Counted from the first letter of the stretch, positions 1 through 9,124 are shown. The stretch is 64,000 nt of DNA from Legionella steigerwaltii (GCF_001468065.1 NZ_LNYZ01000005.1:1-64000); one strand, 5' to 3'. Program-made: numbers and translations. The notes: generated by a model not told the origin, from the sequence alone.

Positions 1-114
1 TACTCATCTCAACAAATTGATTTAGTCAAAAGCGCGTAGAATATCACATAAAATCAATAACTTTTAGACGCCAGGGTAATAACTATTACAAACCCAGACT
101 TCCGTCCAAGAATA

Positions 115-441
115 ATGTCAATACAGGTTGCAACAACACGCTCTCCTAAGGGACAAGACTTAGATGAAATGAATAAACGAGCACACGACTTAGGATTAAT
201 AGCAACTGACAGTAGAATTTTAACAATAGAAGATGCTTCTACTCTGATGGGATCCGCTAAATATCGAGAGCTTGCTGATGGATACGAGGCGACAGAAGAA
301 ACGATGGTATTAAAAAGTGCTCCGAAAAATATACCCGTTGGCTCCCCAGAACTCATTGAATATGCAGCTTCTCAAATCCATGCATGTACTGCAAAAAAAC
401 CAGTTGTACCACCAAGTGCCGACAGTTCACTGCAATTATAA
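115..441 (+). CDS. hypothetical protein, possible C-terminal remnant of a larger gene
   Basis: A 108-residue reading frame with no family I recognise. The frame is open from base 61, before the first ATG, and is preceded in the same frame by three stops (37-39, 49-51, 58-60). No convincing ribosome binding site stands before the ATG. The protein has ordinary soluble composition, with no signal peptide or membrane segment. The lack of a start signal and the coding-like sequence ahead of the ATG suggest the tail of a longer gene whose front has decayed or shifted frame. It could equally be a small independent gene. It ends just before a palindromic repeat. Confidence 0.4.
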   Translation: MSIQVATTRSPKGQDLDEMNKRAHDLGLIATDSRILTIEDASTLMGSAKYRELADGYEATEETMVLKSAPKNIPVGSPELIEYAASQIHACTAKKPVVPPSADSSLQL

Positions 442-449
442 ACTTAATA

Positions 450-507
450 TAGCCTGGGTGAAACAAAGTGAAACCCGGGTTTGGTCCTGAAGACCTTCAC
501 CAGGCTA
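450..507. repeat. palindromic repeat, TAGCCTGGGTG family (copy 1)
   Basis: Begins TAGCCTGGGTG, contains AACCCGGG and ends with a slightly diverged CACCAGGCTA. It forms an imperfect hairpin between the first ORF and the 3' end of tdk, and may help terminate either. Confidence 0.8.
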
Positions 508-534
508 CCTTTCTGGATACCGTGCATAAAAGAG

Positions 535-1146
535 TTAAACACTTTCCGTCGATGATTCTTTTATGCTTCGATTAAGCCCTGATTCTCCCTGCTTAAAATG
601 TTTTCTACACGTTGATAAATACATATCATTACCGCCTATAACAACTTGTTCACCCTCAGTGATTACATCACCATGAGCATTTAATCGTAAGTTCATTGTT
701 GCCTTACGGCCGCAATGACAAATGGTTTTGAGCTCAACAAGTTCATCTGCCCATGCCAAGAGATATTGGCTTCCCTCAAATAGTTCCCCACGAAAATCGG
801 TACGTAATCCATACGCAAGAACAGGAATCCCAAGTTCATCGGTAACTTCCGTTAATTGATGGACTTGTGCACGTGTTAAAAACTGGGCTTCATCAACCAA
901 AATACAGGCATATTCTGTTTCTTGGGCTAAGACTTGTTGATACAAATCATCATTTGGATTAAAAATCAAAGCTTGTTCAGATAAGCCAATACGCGAATGA
1001 ACTGTGCCATATTGATAGCGATTATCTATCGAGGGCGTAAACAACAAGGTATTCATTCCGCGCTCGCGATAATTATAACTTGATTGCAAAAGAACGGTGC
1101 TTTTCCCTGCATTCATTGCTGCAAAATAAAAATAGAGCTTTGCCAT
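535..1146 (-). CDS. tdk: thymidine kinase (type II)
   Basis: Phosphorylates thymidine to dTMP with ATP in the cytoplasmic pyrimidine salvage pathway. The 203 residues carry a P-loop at residues 9-17 (AAMNAGKST), a Walker B-like DEAQFL near residue 85, and the zinc-site cysteines of the bacterial type II enzyme (CHCGRK near 143 and the later TCRKHF). Length matches the family (about 190-205 residues). It stands alone between two palindromic repeats, so it is probably monocistronic. Family assignment is secure. Confidence 0.96.
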   Translation of the reverse strand: MAKLYFYFAAMNAGKSTVLLQSSYNYRERGMNTLLFTPSIDNRYQYGTVHSRIGLSEQALIFNPNDDLYQQVLAQETEYACILVDEAQFLTRAQVHQLTEVTDELGIPVLAYGLRTDFRGELFEGSQYLLAWADELVELKTICHCGRKATMNLRLNAHGDVITEGEQVVIGGNDMYLSTCRKHFKQGESGLNRSIKESSTESV

Positions 1147-1236
1147 AGGATTTCAGTTTTTTTGAACTACACACATCATACCTAAATCATCTATCGATGA
1201 TCTACCATGTTAGCTAAATTCATAATGTCATAATTG

Positions 1237-1324
1237 TAGCCTGGGTGCAGCGCAGCGAAACCCGGGTTTTCAAAACCTGAAAAAACTTCTTAATCCCGGG
1301 TTTCGCTGCGCTGCACCCAGGCTA
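1237..1324. repeat. palindromic repeat, TAGCCTGGGTG family (copy 2)
   Basis: Arms of about 33 bases (TAGCCTGGGTGCAGCGCAGC and its inverse complement) surround a loop of about 20 bases. It lies between the divergent tdk and TlpA-like genes, where promoters must also lie. Confidence 0.9.
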
Positions 1325-1441
1325 CCACTAATTCAGTAAATCGATTTTGAACTTATTTTTTGGTATAGTACAAAAAAATATTTTTTCCTATGAGTACTTA
1401 CAATAGAATGGAATAACTTCCGAATATTGCATGAGATAATT

Positions 1442-1903
1442 ATGAACGCAAAAATAAAAAACTTATTTGTCGCATTTATCTTAATGAGCATCACGTCCAT
1501 AAGCCAGGCAGATGTTCTGCTTAAAGATACCCTGGGCAACACGATTCCTTTTTCATCGTTAAAAGGGAAATGGGTGCTTATTAATTATTGGGCAGGCTGG
1601 TGTAAAACCTGTATTGATGAAATTCCCGAGTTGAACCGTTTTTATCGAAAACATGAAAATGATCCTGTCGTCTTATTCGCAGTCAATTACGATGGACTTC
1701 CAATACACAAACAAAAAAAGCTCATTCAAAAATTCAATATCCTCTATCCCTCGCTCGCTTCCGATCCAGCACTTGCTTTAGGGTTAGGTGATATTATTGG
1801 CGTACCGGTAACGTTTATTATTAATCCACAAGGGGAGCTTGTTGATACGCTCTATGGTGGCCAAGATATTAAAACCTTAGATACTGCAATAGAGAAGGCA
1901 TAA
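1442..1903 (+). CDS. TlpA/ResA-like periplasmic thioredoxin-fold protein
   Basis: A 153-residue exported thiol-disulfide protein. Residues 1-23 are a Sec signal peptide (MNAKIKNLF, hydrophobic core, SQA cleavage site). The mature part is a thioredoxin-like fold with the redox motif WCKTC (Cys54 and Cys57) and a cis-proline region GVPVTFIINPQG, as in TlpA/ResA/DsbE proteins that reduce periplasmic disulfides, often in cytochrome c maturation. The ATG at 1442 is preferred over an upstream TTG because it begins the signal peptide. The gene stands alone between two palindromic repeats, so its partner is not shown by context. Confidence 0.85.
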   Translation: MNAKIKNLFVAFILMSITSISQADVLLKDTLGNTIPFSSLKGKWVLINYWAGWCKTCIDEIPELNRFYRKHENDPVVLFAVNYDGLPIHKQKKLIQKFNILYPSLASDPALALGLGDIIGVPVTFIINPQGELVDTLYGGQDIKTLDTAIEKA

Positions 1904-1916
1904 ATCATCGTAGTTG

Positions 1917-2005
1917 TAGCCTGGGTGCAGCGCAGCGAAACCCGGGGTTTTTGATCTTGAATAAAATGTCTCAGTCCCGGGTTCCGCAGCGCTGCACCCA
2001 GGCTA
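1917..2005. repeat. palindromic repeat, TAGCCTGGGTG family (copy 3)
   Basis: Long inverted repeat between the convergent TlpA-like gene and hflX, starting TAGCCTGGGTGCAGCGCAGC and ending GCTGCACCCAGGCTA. Position between two 3' ends suits a bidirectional terminator. Confidence 0.9.
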
Positions 2006-2015
2006 CAAGTAAAAA

Positions 2016-3272
2016 TCAAGAATTCTCATGCGCAAACAAACGTTGTTTTTGATCTTGAGTAATACGAATCTTCAACAACCAATCACCGTTTTCATTATGC
2101 GACTCGCTTAAAACAGAACCTAATTCGTATAGTTGTGCGCGTAATTTTGCCTGAGTCGCTTTAAGGATTACATTCTCAATAAGAACTGTCCCATGCAATT
2201 GGGTACTAATTGCTTCTTTAAGTAAATCCAGCCCCAAATTTGATGCAGCGGAAATCCATACTTTGCATTTCTCTTCCTGATAATCGACCTTGGGCGTGTA
2301 CCCTTCTTTTAAATCAATTTTATTGAATACCAGAATTACAGGAATATCATGCACCCATAACTCATCTAAAACCTGTTGTACTGAAAAAACGTTATCGCGC
2401 CAATGAGGATCAGAAATATCGATCACATGCAGCAATAAATCCGCCTGTTGCGTTTCTTCTAAAGTTGCACGAAATGCCTCTACCAATTGATGGGGTAAGT
2501 CACGAATAAATCCTACTGTATCGGTTAAAATCACCGGGGAAGATCCAGGTAAATTGAGTTGACGCATGGTGGGATCCAAAGTAGCAAACAGCTGATCCGC
2601 CACATAAATGCTTTCACCAGTCAATGCATTAAATAAAGTGGATTTACCCGCATTGGTATAACCCACTAAAGACACGGTAAGCAAAGAAGCTTTACGCCGA
2701 GCTTGACGGTTTTGATCACGATTGCTGCGTACTTTTTCCAAACGCTTATTAATGTATTTGATGCGTTCTCTCAATAAGCGACGGTCTGTTTCCAATTGAG
2801 TTTCACCAGGACCTCGTAATCCGATACCCCCTTTTTGTCGTTCCAAATGGGTCCAGCCACGAATTAAACGGGTTGATAAATGCTGTAATTGCGCCAACTC
2901 GACTTGCAATTTTCCTTCAAACGTTCGCGCACGCTGAGCAAATATATCGAGGATCAAACCACTTCGATCAACCACACGACATTCAAATAAACGCTCTAGG
3001 TTTCGTTCTTGTGAGGGGGATAATTCATGATTGACGAGCACCAATTCTGCATCAAGCGCTTTAACGAGCTGCGCAATCTCTTCCGCCTTACCTTTACCTA
3101 TATAAAACTTGGCATCTGGGGTTGCTCGCGTCCCTAAAACACAATCCAATATTTCCGCGCTCGCTGAAAGAGCTAATTCTTCAAATTCCTGCAATGCCTT
3201 ATCGGTATCAATTCCTGGTAGTGTCAATTGCACCAATATCGCTCGTTCACCACCTTGAGGACGTTCAAACAC
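2016..3272 (-). CDS. hflX: GTPase HflX, ribosome-associated
   Basis: HflX is a translation-factor-class GTPase that binds 50S and 70S ribosomes and rescues stalled or heat-damaged ribosomes. The 418-residue protein has the N-terminal HflX domain, the glycine-rich linker with RGPGETQLETDRR, then a G domain with GYTNAGKST (near residue 204), DTVGF and NKID. Length fits the family. In many gammaproteobacteria hflX follows hfq directly; here a 4.7-kb gene separates them, all three being on the minus strand. Confidence 0.96.
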   Translation of the reverse strand: MFERPQGGERAILVQLTLPGIDTDKALQEFEELALSASAEILDCVLGTRATPDAKFYIGKGKAEEIAQLVKALDAELVLVNHELSPSQERNLERLFECRVVDRSGLILDIFAQRARTFEGKLQVELAQLQHLSTRLIRGWTHLERQKGGIGLRGPGETQLETDRRLLRERIKYINKRLEKVRSNRDQNRQARRKASLLTVSLVGYTNAGKSTLFNALTGESIYVADQLFATLDPTMRQLNLPGSSPVILTDTVGFIRDLPHQLVEAFRATLEETQQADLLLHVIDISDPHWRDNVFSVQQVLDELWVHDIPVILVFNKIDLKEGYTPKVDYQEEKCKVWISAASNLGLDLLKEAISTQLHGTVLIENVILKATQAKLRAQLYELGSVLSESHNENGDWLLKIRITQDQKQRLFAHENS

Positions 3273-3377
3273 TAACTTATTCTCCGAAAAAAAAGTTTTT
3301 TTATTGCTCCAGTTAACTCGAACTGTTACCTAGAGCTTACACTCCCATACCCACAAGGAGCGAAAGGAATAAGTATT

Positions 3378-3500
3378 ATGGCAAAAGAGAAAAAAAAACA
3401 CTATTCAAGAAATGGAGAAAATCCCTCTGCTATTCTCTCTAAAAATAGAAATAATGAACCACAAGGACACATTATTTTACAACAAATTCAGGGTCATTAA
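3378..3500 (+). CDS. possible 40-residue small protein
   Basis: A short frame (MAKEKKKHYSRNGEN..., ending QIQGH) starting with ATG at 3378. A purine-rich stretch with AAGGAGCGAAAGGAA lies 5-20 bases upstream, a good ribosome-binding context. It is basic at the N terminus with no membrane segment. Its last 29 bases overlap the 3' end of the opposite-strand 1565-residue gene. No family is recognised. The binding site is the main support, so it may be spurious. Confidence 0.3.
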   Translation: MAKEKKKHYSRNGENPSAILSKNRNNEPQGHIILQQIQGH

Positions 3501-6500
3501 CTGGATCCTTCGACGGGTTACCCAGTTCCATACGCTCCTTATACTCTTTCGTGATCTTCTTAGTATCTTTCTCGCTAAGAGACTCGTTTAAATTACGAAC
3601 TTCTTGACCCGATGTGGTCCGAGAGAAAAAGGTTGTTCCCTTAGTGGCGCGACTTAGTTTTGTACAAGAAATAAGATTTAAAGCCTCAGCCAAAGTCTCT
3701 AAAATGGCTGTTATCCAAGATCGCCGACGCACATCAACAACAGACAACATATTCTCAGAAGCCTTCGCAATTTTAGCTTCGAAAACTTTGTTAGCCATCG
3801 GTTTTGTCTGATGATCAAAGACTACCTCATATAAACCTCTTCGATAGTTTTGCTCTTCCGCTGCAAATGCCCTAGTTTTTGCTTGAGCATCCTCTGATTT
3901 TTCTTGTTCCCAGCGAGAGGTTACTTTCGTGCAAGCCATTTCAATTTTGGATAGAGAATCCCTAAATTTTTCGCCTTGCACATTATTATTTAAATACATA
4001 CTAAAAACCTCTTTGCCAGCCTTCTGAAGGGAACAAAGGGTTTCAATCATTTTAGCTTTAGATTCTGGGGTGATATTTTTATCATTTATCGCGGCAATTT
4101 TAGACAAAACTTCTCTGAAATTTATTGCTGTTTGGGTATCGGTAAATGCCCAATTAATAGCTTCTTTATTTTTTAAATTAAGCGCCAATAATATATCCAT
4201 GGCTTTTGATTTTGGGTGACTTTGATCTAGTAGTTGCGGGGTAAATATAGCACAATCGACATGGTTAATATTTGCATCAATCATAACCCTTAAGCGTCTG
4301 TTGTCTAATATAACTTTAGTTTCTTCTACACTAATATTTAATTTCGCTGATAACATAGCTTTTAGGTTAGGGAAATCACAGAATTTATTAAAGTAGGAAA
4401 TCTGCTCTGGGTCTGTAAACTGATCATATTTGTCTAAGTGTCCTAACTCGCACAGATTGTAGGCACACATAACTCGCTGCGCATTATTTTCCTTGATAGG
4501 CACAATCTCTGTGAGTTGATTAAACTGCTCATTTGTTAATTCAACAATAGGTAGTTGAGTAAATTTTTTATTTAATGCGTCTATCTGCGACTTATCTTTC
4601 GTTATAGTCAAAAGCTTCTTATCTGCAGGGTTAAAATATAAAAGACCATTTTCTTCGGTAAGAATATAACGTGAACTTGTGTATGTGCTTAGCTCATCCC
4701 GTGTAGGAGCTTTTGGCATCTTAAAGAAACCGCATGACTCTTCACCCTCACTTACAGGAGGTAAATTAAGCACTATTTTTTTAAATTTTTCGCCTTGTTC
4801 CCCGTCACGTAAATACAGGCTAAAAACATCTTTGCCAGCCAACTGGACCGAGCAAAGGGTTTCAATCATTTTGGATTGTGTTGCTAGTTCAATTGTTTCA
4901 TTTCCATGGATCGCAAACAAAATTTTTCTAAAGTTTTTTGCTGCAGGGGTATCAACAAACGTCCATTGGTAGGCTGTATTATTTTTTAAATTAAGCTCCA
5001 ATAATATATCCATCGCCCTTGACTTCTCGTGATGAGGATTTAACAATTGCCGGATTTGGGCTTTAGAAGCAAAAGTGTTAGGTTCAATATTTGCGTCCAT
5101 CATAGCTCTTAAGCGCTTATTGCCTAAGAAAGCTGTAGTTGCTGCTACACTAATCTTTAATTTCTCTCGTAACACATCTTCCAGATTCTGATACGCCATA
5201 AATTGGTTAAAATAAGATGCTAACTGATTATTATCAGCAAGCTTATGATATTTTTCTATATGTCCAAACTTATAAAGATGGCCTGCCAGTTTAATGTGTT
5301 CCTCATTGTATTCTTTAATAGGAACAATATCTGTAAGTTGTTTAAACTGCTCTTTTGTTAATTTATCAATAGGTAAATTGGTAAATTTTTTATTTAATGA
5401 TGCTATCTTTGACAGATCTTCCGATATAGTCAGAAGCCTCTGACCTGTATAGTATAATAGTGCCTTATCAGTAAGAATATAACGTGGAGTCTTGTTGTTT
5501 AACTCGTCCTGTCTAGGAGTACCGTCCGTCTTAAAAAAACCGCAGGACTCTTTACCCTCGCTTATCGGAGGTAAGCTTAGCACAATCGCTCTAAAAGGCG
5601 GACTTTCTAAAACATAACCATAGTACTTTTCACCATTAACACTATTTTCGGCAAGTTTATGAAAGCTCGCTTTCACCTCTGAACGCAACTCCTTATCCTT
5701 ATTTTGATAATGCTGAGATGGGAATTCTCGCAGCTTGCGTGCAACTTCCGTGGTGCCAAAATTTGGCGTAGGCGAACCCTTTAGAAATTCAAGAACCACA
5801 TCTTTGAATTCTTCATGCTTAATGTCGGGATGTTTAAATAAAAGTTCTATTGCCATTAACACGACTTTGGGCTGTAGATTGGCACCTTTAAGCCAAAGTA
5901 GTTGATCATTTACATTTTTAAATGTTTGCTCGCTTGAAGATAGTTTACTGAACTCTTCAAAAAATTTAACCGCTTTATCACTATCAGTACTGGCCATTAA
6001 CCTTAATATATCGATTCCCTGATTATCCCTGGATAACATTTGCTTTAACAATACGTTACTATTAGGAATCGCGACAAGCTTATGAAACACGTTCAAAAAT
6101 TCGTTGTTATCCTTTTTAAACTTACCAAATGCCCCCAGAACACCTATTCGATCCAGATCAATGGCCAATTGATATAAAGCTTTTTTTCTCTCAGGATTTG
6201 TTTCTTTAGTAATCGTCTGAAGTTTCTTGGCCAGTTCATTTTTTGGATTGAGGATTTTGTCAACCAGATCCTTATCGACCGCGATATTCGCAGCAACTAA
6301 TTCGTTCAATAAGGAATTTTCTAATATCAGTTTACATGCTGGAACATCATTGGCGGCTAGTTTTTCAACCAAAATAGCTTTTAATGCTGTATTTTTTACA
6401 AACTGATTAAATGAGCTTACCCAGCTTAAGTTAGTAGATAATTGGGAAAAAACTGACAAATAGCCTAGGTCAAGCAAATTTTTGGCCAATTCAATACGTT

Positions 6501-8169
6501 TTTGGTTGTCTTGAATTTCTTTCTCTTCTTTCGCGGAGTCTTTAGCGCCTTTAACGCCTTCTTCAGCGCCTTTAACGCCTTCTTCAGCGCCTTTAACGCC
6601 TTCTTTAGCGCCTTTAACGCCTTCTTTAGCGCCTTTAACGCCTTCTTTAGCGCCTTTAACGCCTTCTTTAGCGCCTTTAGTGCCGAAAATATCAACTATC
6701 TTTCTGAATTCCTGCGATCCTAGAGCCAGCTCATATGATTTAGAATCTGATATTTTTAGCGCATCGAGTTTTGTAAGAGTTTCTTGAACTGAATTTAATG
6801 ATTGACTATTGTCTAAATTTACAGATAAAAATTCAATCAGTAATTCCGGTTTAATTTTTTCAATTCCTGGGGTTTCATTTAAAAAACTAATCAACTTTTG
6901 ATATTCTAATACTCTATCTGGATATGTTAATAAAAATTGAACAGTTAATGACAAAATATTTTCATTCTTAAATTTATATTGCACTACTTCTTTAGCAAAT
7001 TGATTAAGTTTCTCCAGTTTATCGAGAGGGTTGGGGTCATCCAGAATTAATTGCATTAATACATTTGCATTCGTGCATTTGTGAATTAAGCGTAAAAAAT
7101 CGATCCCTGTTTTTTTTTCTAAAATTAATCCTAACAAATCATGATTTTTAGAATCACTCGCCAGTCTGTTAAAAAAATCAATGAATTTCTCTGATTCACC
7201 TTCAAGTAGAGAAAATCCATCTACATGGTTTAATTGATGTAGGTTAAGCGCCAAGTCTATATATAGACTTTTTTGCTGTATTTTGACGTTATCCAGAATG
7301 GAGGTCAGTATTTGATATAACTCACTCTTCTCATTAAGACATGCTTCAACTTGCTCCAGGCTTAATTTCATGCCCATTGAGTGTAAAGCGATTAAACAAC
7401 GATTTTTCATGATATCTGAAGCATGTTTCTCAATAAAACTCATCCACTTTTCATCATCATCAAATTTTTCGTGTTCAAGAATATGTCCTGTAAATAATGC
7501 ATGAAATATATTAGCGTGTTCTTTTATATTTCCATTTTCATCAACAATGCTACCTATTATTGCACTTATAGCCGTTGAGTCTGCTGCTTTTTGCAAAACA
7601 GACAACTGCTGCATGCCACCAACCGTAACTTTGTCCGAGTTATTTGGTAAAAAATTGTTTGGATCTATTGAAGACAAGACGCAAGCATGACGCTTCTCTG
7701 GTGGCAAATGGGTATCTTTAGCTATTATAATCATCCATTGATCCGGTCTACCTTTTCGATAAAGAATTGTTAGACCTGAAGGGCTGTCTTTGGAATCAAT
7801 GTACGCAGCACCTACGTTTATAACTTTGGGAGTATCCTCGCCCCTCTCTGGATCATTTAGGTCATAAAAGGGCATATCCCCCAATAGAAATTTTAAATTT
7901 TCACCATACATGTCACCTTGCATATAACGATTTCTAATTGGGTCAAACGGGTCCTCTTTCTCCGGTTTCGGTAAAAAATGTTCTTCCATCTTTTCCCTAA
8001 TTTGGTGTACCCGAAACATTGGCACTCGCGGATATAAATCGATCTTTATTTGATGATTAGTTTCTTGAACATCTCTTTTCAACATGCTCCCTAAGCCGAG
8101 GGCTTTGTAGAGATTCTCAACTGTATCGTCAAGATAATAAAGTTGAGGTTCAACCTTAGACATAGACAT
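3472..8169 (-). CDS. 1565-residue repeat protein, candidate Dot/Icm effector
   Basis: Unrecognised cytosolic-type protein with no signal peptide or membrane segment. The ATG at 8169 follows AGGAG by seven bases. Residues 1-250 form a non-repetitive domain. Residues about 497-545 are seven consecutive seven-residue units (GAKEGVK, GAEEGVK, GAKDSAK), a heptad array encoded by 21-base repeats. A helical module recurs: residues about 850-1120 and 1120-1395 are close copies, each with LPPxSEGxESCGFF, RYILT, QLTxIVPIKE, ANI and KMIETLCS. A more diverged copy of part of the module starts near residue 564 (LGYLSVF, SSFNQF, EKL, ANI, LNP). Great size, helical repeats and a charged C-terminal tail resemble Legionella effectors, but translocation is inference. 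The gene lies between hflX and hfq, which are usually neighbours. Confidence 0.8.
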   Translation of the reverse strand: MSMSKVEPQLYYLDDTVENLYKALGLGSMLKRDVQETNHQIKIDLYPRVPMFRVHQIREKMEEHFLPKPEKEDPFDPIRNRYMQGDMYGENLKFLLGDMPFYDLNDPERGEDTPKVINVGAAYIDSKDSPSGLTILYRKGRPDQWMIIIAKDTHLPPEKRHACVLSSIDPNNFLPNNSDKVTVGGMQQLSVLQKAADSTAISAIIGSIVDENGNIKEHANIFHALFTGHILEHEKFDDDEKWMSFIEKHASDIMKNRCLIALHSMGMKLSLEQVEACLNEKSELYQILTSILDNVKIQQKSLYIDLALNLHQLNHVDGFSLLEGESEKFIDFFNRLASDSKNHDLLGLILEKKTGIDFLRLIHKCTNANVLMQLILDDPNPLDKLEKLNQFAKEVVQYKFKNENILSLTVQFLLTYPDRVLEYQKLISFLNETPGIEKIKPELLIEFLSVNLDNSQSLNSVQETLTKLDALKISDSKSYELALGSQEFRKIVDIFGTKGAKEGVKGAKEGVKGAKEGVKGAKEGVKGAEEGVKGAEEGVKGAKDSAKEEKEIQDNQKRIELAKNLLDLGYLSVFSQLSTNLSWVSSFNQFVKNTALKAILVEKLAANDVPACKLILENSLLNELVAANIAVDKDLVDKILNPKNELAKKLQTITKETNPERKKALYQLAIDLDRIGVLGAFGKFKKDNNEFLNVFHKLVAIPNSNVLLKQMLSRDNQGIDILRLMASTDSDKAVKFFEEFSKLSSSEQTFKNVNDQLLWLKGANLQPKVVLMAIELLFKHPDIKHEEFKDVVLEFLKGSPTPNFGTTEVARKLREFPSQHYQNKDKELRSEVKASFHKLAENSVNGEKYYGYVLESPPFRAIVLSLPPISEGKESCGFFKTDGTPRQDELNNKTPRYILTDKALLYYTGQRLLTISEDLSKIASLNKKFTNLPIDKLTKEQFKQLTDIVPIKEYNEEHIKLAGHLYKFGHIEKYHKLADNNQLASYFNQFMAYQNLEDVLREKLKISVAATTAFLGNKRLRAMMDANIEPNTFASKAQIRQLLNPHHEKSRAMDILLELNLKNNTAYQWTFVDTPAAKNFRKILFAIHGNETIELATQSKMIETLCSVQLAGKDVFSLYLRDGEQGEKFKKIVLNLPPVSEGEESCGFFKMPKAPTRDELSTYTSSRYILTEENGLLYFNPADKKLLTITKDKSQIDALNKKFTQLPIVELTNEQFNQLTEIVPIKENNAQRVMCAYNLCELGHLDKYDQFTDPEQISYFNKFCDFPNLKAMLSAKLNISVEETKVILDNRRLRVMIDANINHVDCAIFTPQLLDQSHPKSKAMDILLALNLKNKEAINWAFTDTQTAINFREVLSKIAAINDKNITPESKAKMIETLCSLQKAGKEVFSMYLNNNVQGEKFRDSLSKIEMACTKVTSRWEQEKSEDAQAKTRAFAAEEQNYRRGLYEVVFDHQTKPMANKVFEAKIAKASENMLSVVDVRRRSWITAILETLAEALNLISCTKLSRATKGTTFFSRTTSGQEVRNLNESLSEKDTKKITKEYKERMELGNPSKDPVNDPEFVVK
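6536..6682. repeat. 21-bp in-frame tandem repeat (about 7 units)
   Basis: On the plus strand units read TTCTTTAGCGCCTTTAACGCC or the variant with TTCTTCAGC. They encode GAKEGVK/GAEEGVK heptads in the opposite-strand 1565-residue protein. Near-identity between units points to recent expansion, and copy number is likely to vary between strains. Confidence 0.92.
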
Positions 8170-8219
8170 AGACCCACTCCTGAATAAAAATCATCAAATG
8201 TGATCAGTTTATGACTATT

Positions 8220-8225
8220 ATTATA
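8220..8225 (-). promoter_or_regulatory. possible -10 element for the 1565-residue gene
   Basis: Minus-strand TATAAT about 50 bases before the start codon. No good -35 hexamer is visible at the expected distance, so this is tentative. Confidence 0.3.
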
Positions 8226-8345
8226 GAATAAAATTTATTAACACAGCATTAACTGTTATTACTGTTTAGCGAGGGGCCATCAATAAACCTAGATGGAGCA
8301 ATAAGCAATGCAAATTGGTTCTGTATACTTAGGTCAGGCTTGTAA

Positions 8346-8463
8346 TTACTGCCATTAGGTGAAATTCCCTTCTCCGCGCGGGGAGAAAGCACTCGCTAGA
8401 GCGGATGAGGGTCCTCACCCCTCGCCCACAAATGGGTGAGGGGAATTCTTAACGTAATGGTAA
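8346..8463. repeat. composite palindromic element downstream of hfq
   Basis: Outer arms TTACTGCCATTA and TAATGGTAA surround inner inverted segments (AATTCCC/GGGAATT; CTTCTCCGCGCGGGGAGAAAG; CCCCTCGCCCACAAATGGGTGAGGGG). It fills much of the 314-base gap between hfq and the next gene and may terminate hfq transcription. Nothing else is evident in that gap apart from the promoter candidate near 8220. Confidence 0.65.
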
Positions 8464-8483
8464 GTTCGCGGCACGTCCCATTT

Positions 8484-8741
8484 TTAGCTTTCCACAGCCC
8501 CTTCATTCCCAGAATCTTCGTCTTCAACAGGCATTTTTATGGCGCGTGATGGAACAACTGTAGAAATCGCATGCTTGTAAACCATTTGTGTAATCGAATT
8601 TTTCAGCATCACCACATACTGATCAAAAGAATCCACAATACCGTGTAATTTAATTCCATTTACCAAAAAAATGGATACAGGCACCTTTTCTTTACGTAAT
8701 TCGTTTAAAAAGGGGTCTTGTAATAAATGAGTTTTAGACAT
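8484..8741 (-). CDS. hfq: RNA chaperone Hfq
   Basis: Hexameric Sm-like protein that pairs small RNAs with mRNAs. The 85 residues begin [20 protein letters not shown], with the Sm1 motif ([20 protein letters not shown]) and Sm2 motif ([11 protein letters not shown]). The C-terminal tail is short and acidic ([15 protein letters not shown]). Length is at the short end for gammaproteobacteria. The start has a modest purine-rich site. The 5' region holds a long palindrome (8945-9031) that could affect expression. In Legionella hfq is reported to be growth-phase regulated; nothing in this sequence alone proves it here. Confidence 0.97.
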   Translation of the reverse strand: MSKTHLLQDPFLNELRKEKVPVSIFLVNGIKLHGIVDSFDQYVVMLKNSITQMVYKHAISTVVPSRAIKMPVEDEDSGNEGAVES

Positions 8742-8944
8742 TGCCCACTCCTTATTGTTATTGTATTTTTAAAAGGCAAAACATGCATCTGATCACTTAT
8801 TCGACATTTTTTCGTAAAACTTTAGATTAATTTCATGACAGTTCGGTTTTAATCCGTTAATATAGTTTGCAAATTTAACTCTGAAGTTAATAAAAGGAAT
8901 TTCGGTTTAAATCCAGTGAGTCTTTCTGCAATTCGCTAGCTTGA

Positions 8945-9031
8945 GTCCAAATGCTGTGATTTTAGAGCACCGAAACGTAGCATACATGAAGTATGTGAGT
9001 ATCGGAGCACATAAAATCGCGGCATTTGGGC
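8945..9031. repeat. long imperfect palindrome upstream of hfq
   Basis: Left arm GTCCAAATGC..GATTTTA..GCACCGA and right arm TCGG.GCAC.TAAAATC..GCATTTGG pair across a centre containing GCATACATGAAGTATG. The element spans about 87 bases and would form a long interrupted hairpin in either transcript. It lies in the 580-base gap between hfq and the next gene. It resembles dispersed palindromic elements more than a terminator, having no T run. Confidence 0.75.
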
Positions 9032-9070
9032 CAAGATAATAGAATTGTAAACAGACCTAGCCGAAAGAAG

Positions 9071-9119
9071 ACAAAGGAGAAAAATGTTTATTATTTTTGA
9101 TTAGGAGTAACTCCTTTGT
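9071..9119 (+). promoter_or_regulatory. hairpin able to hide an AGGAG site, with a six-codon mini-ORF
   Basis: ACAAAGGAG (9071-9079) is complementary to CTCCTTTGT (9111-9119). Between them are an ATG and six codons (MFIIFD, 9084-9104) and a second, shorter option, GGAGTAACTCC (9104-9114). The layout recalls a leader with alternative pairings, upstream of the acidic-tailed gene at 9323, but a chance arrangement is possible. Confidence 0.25.
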
Positions 9120-9124
9120 ATAAT

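Noticed and set aside
6465-6723. Small frames on both strands across the 21-bp repeat (poly KALK and SAFNAFF proteins)
   Set aside because: They are shadows of the tandem repeat inside the 1565-residue gene; repetition keeps several frames open.
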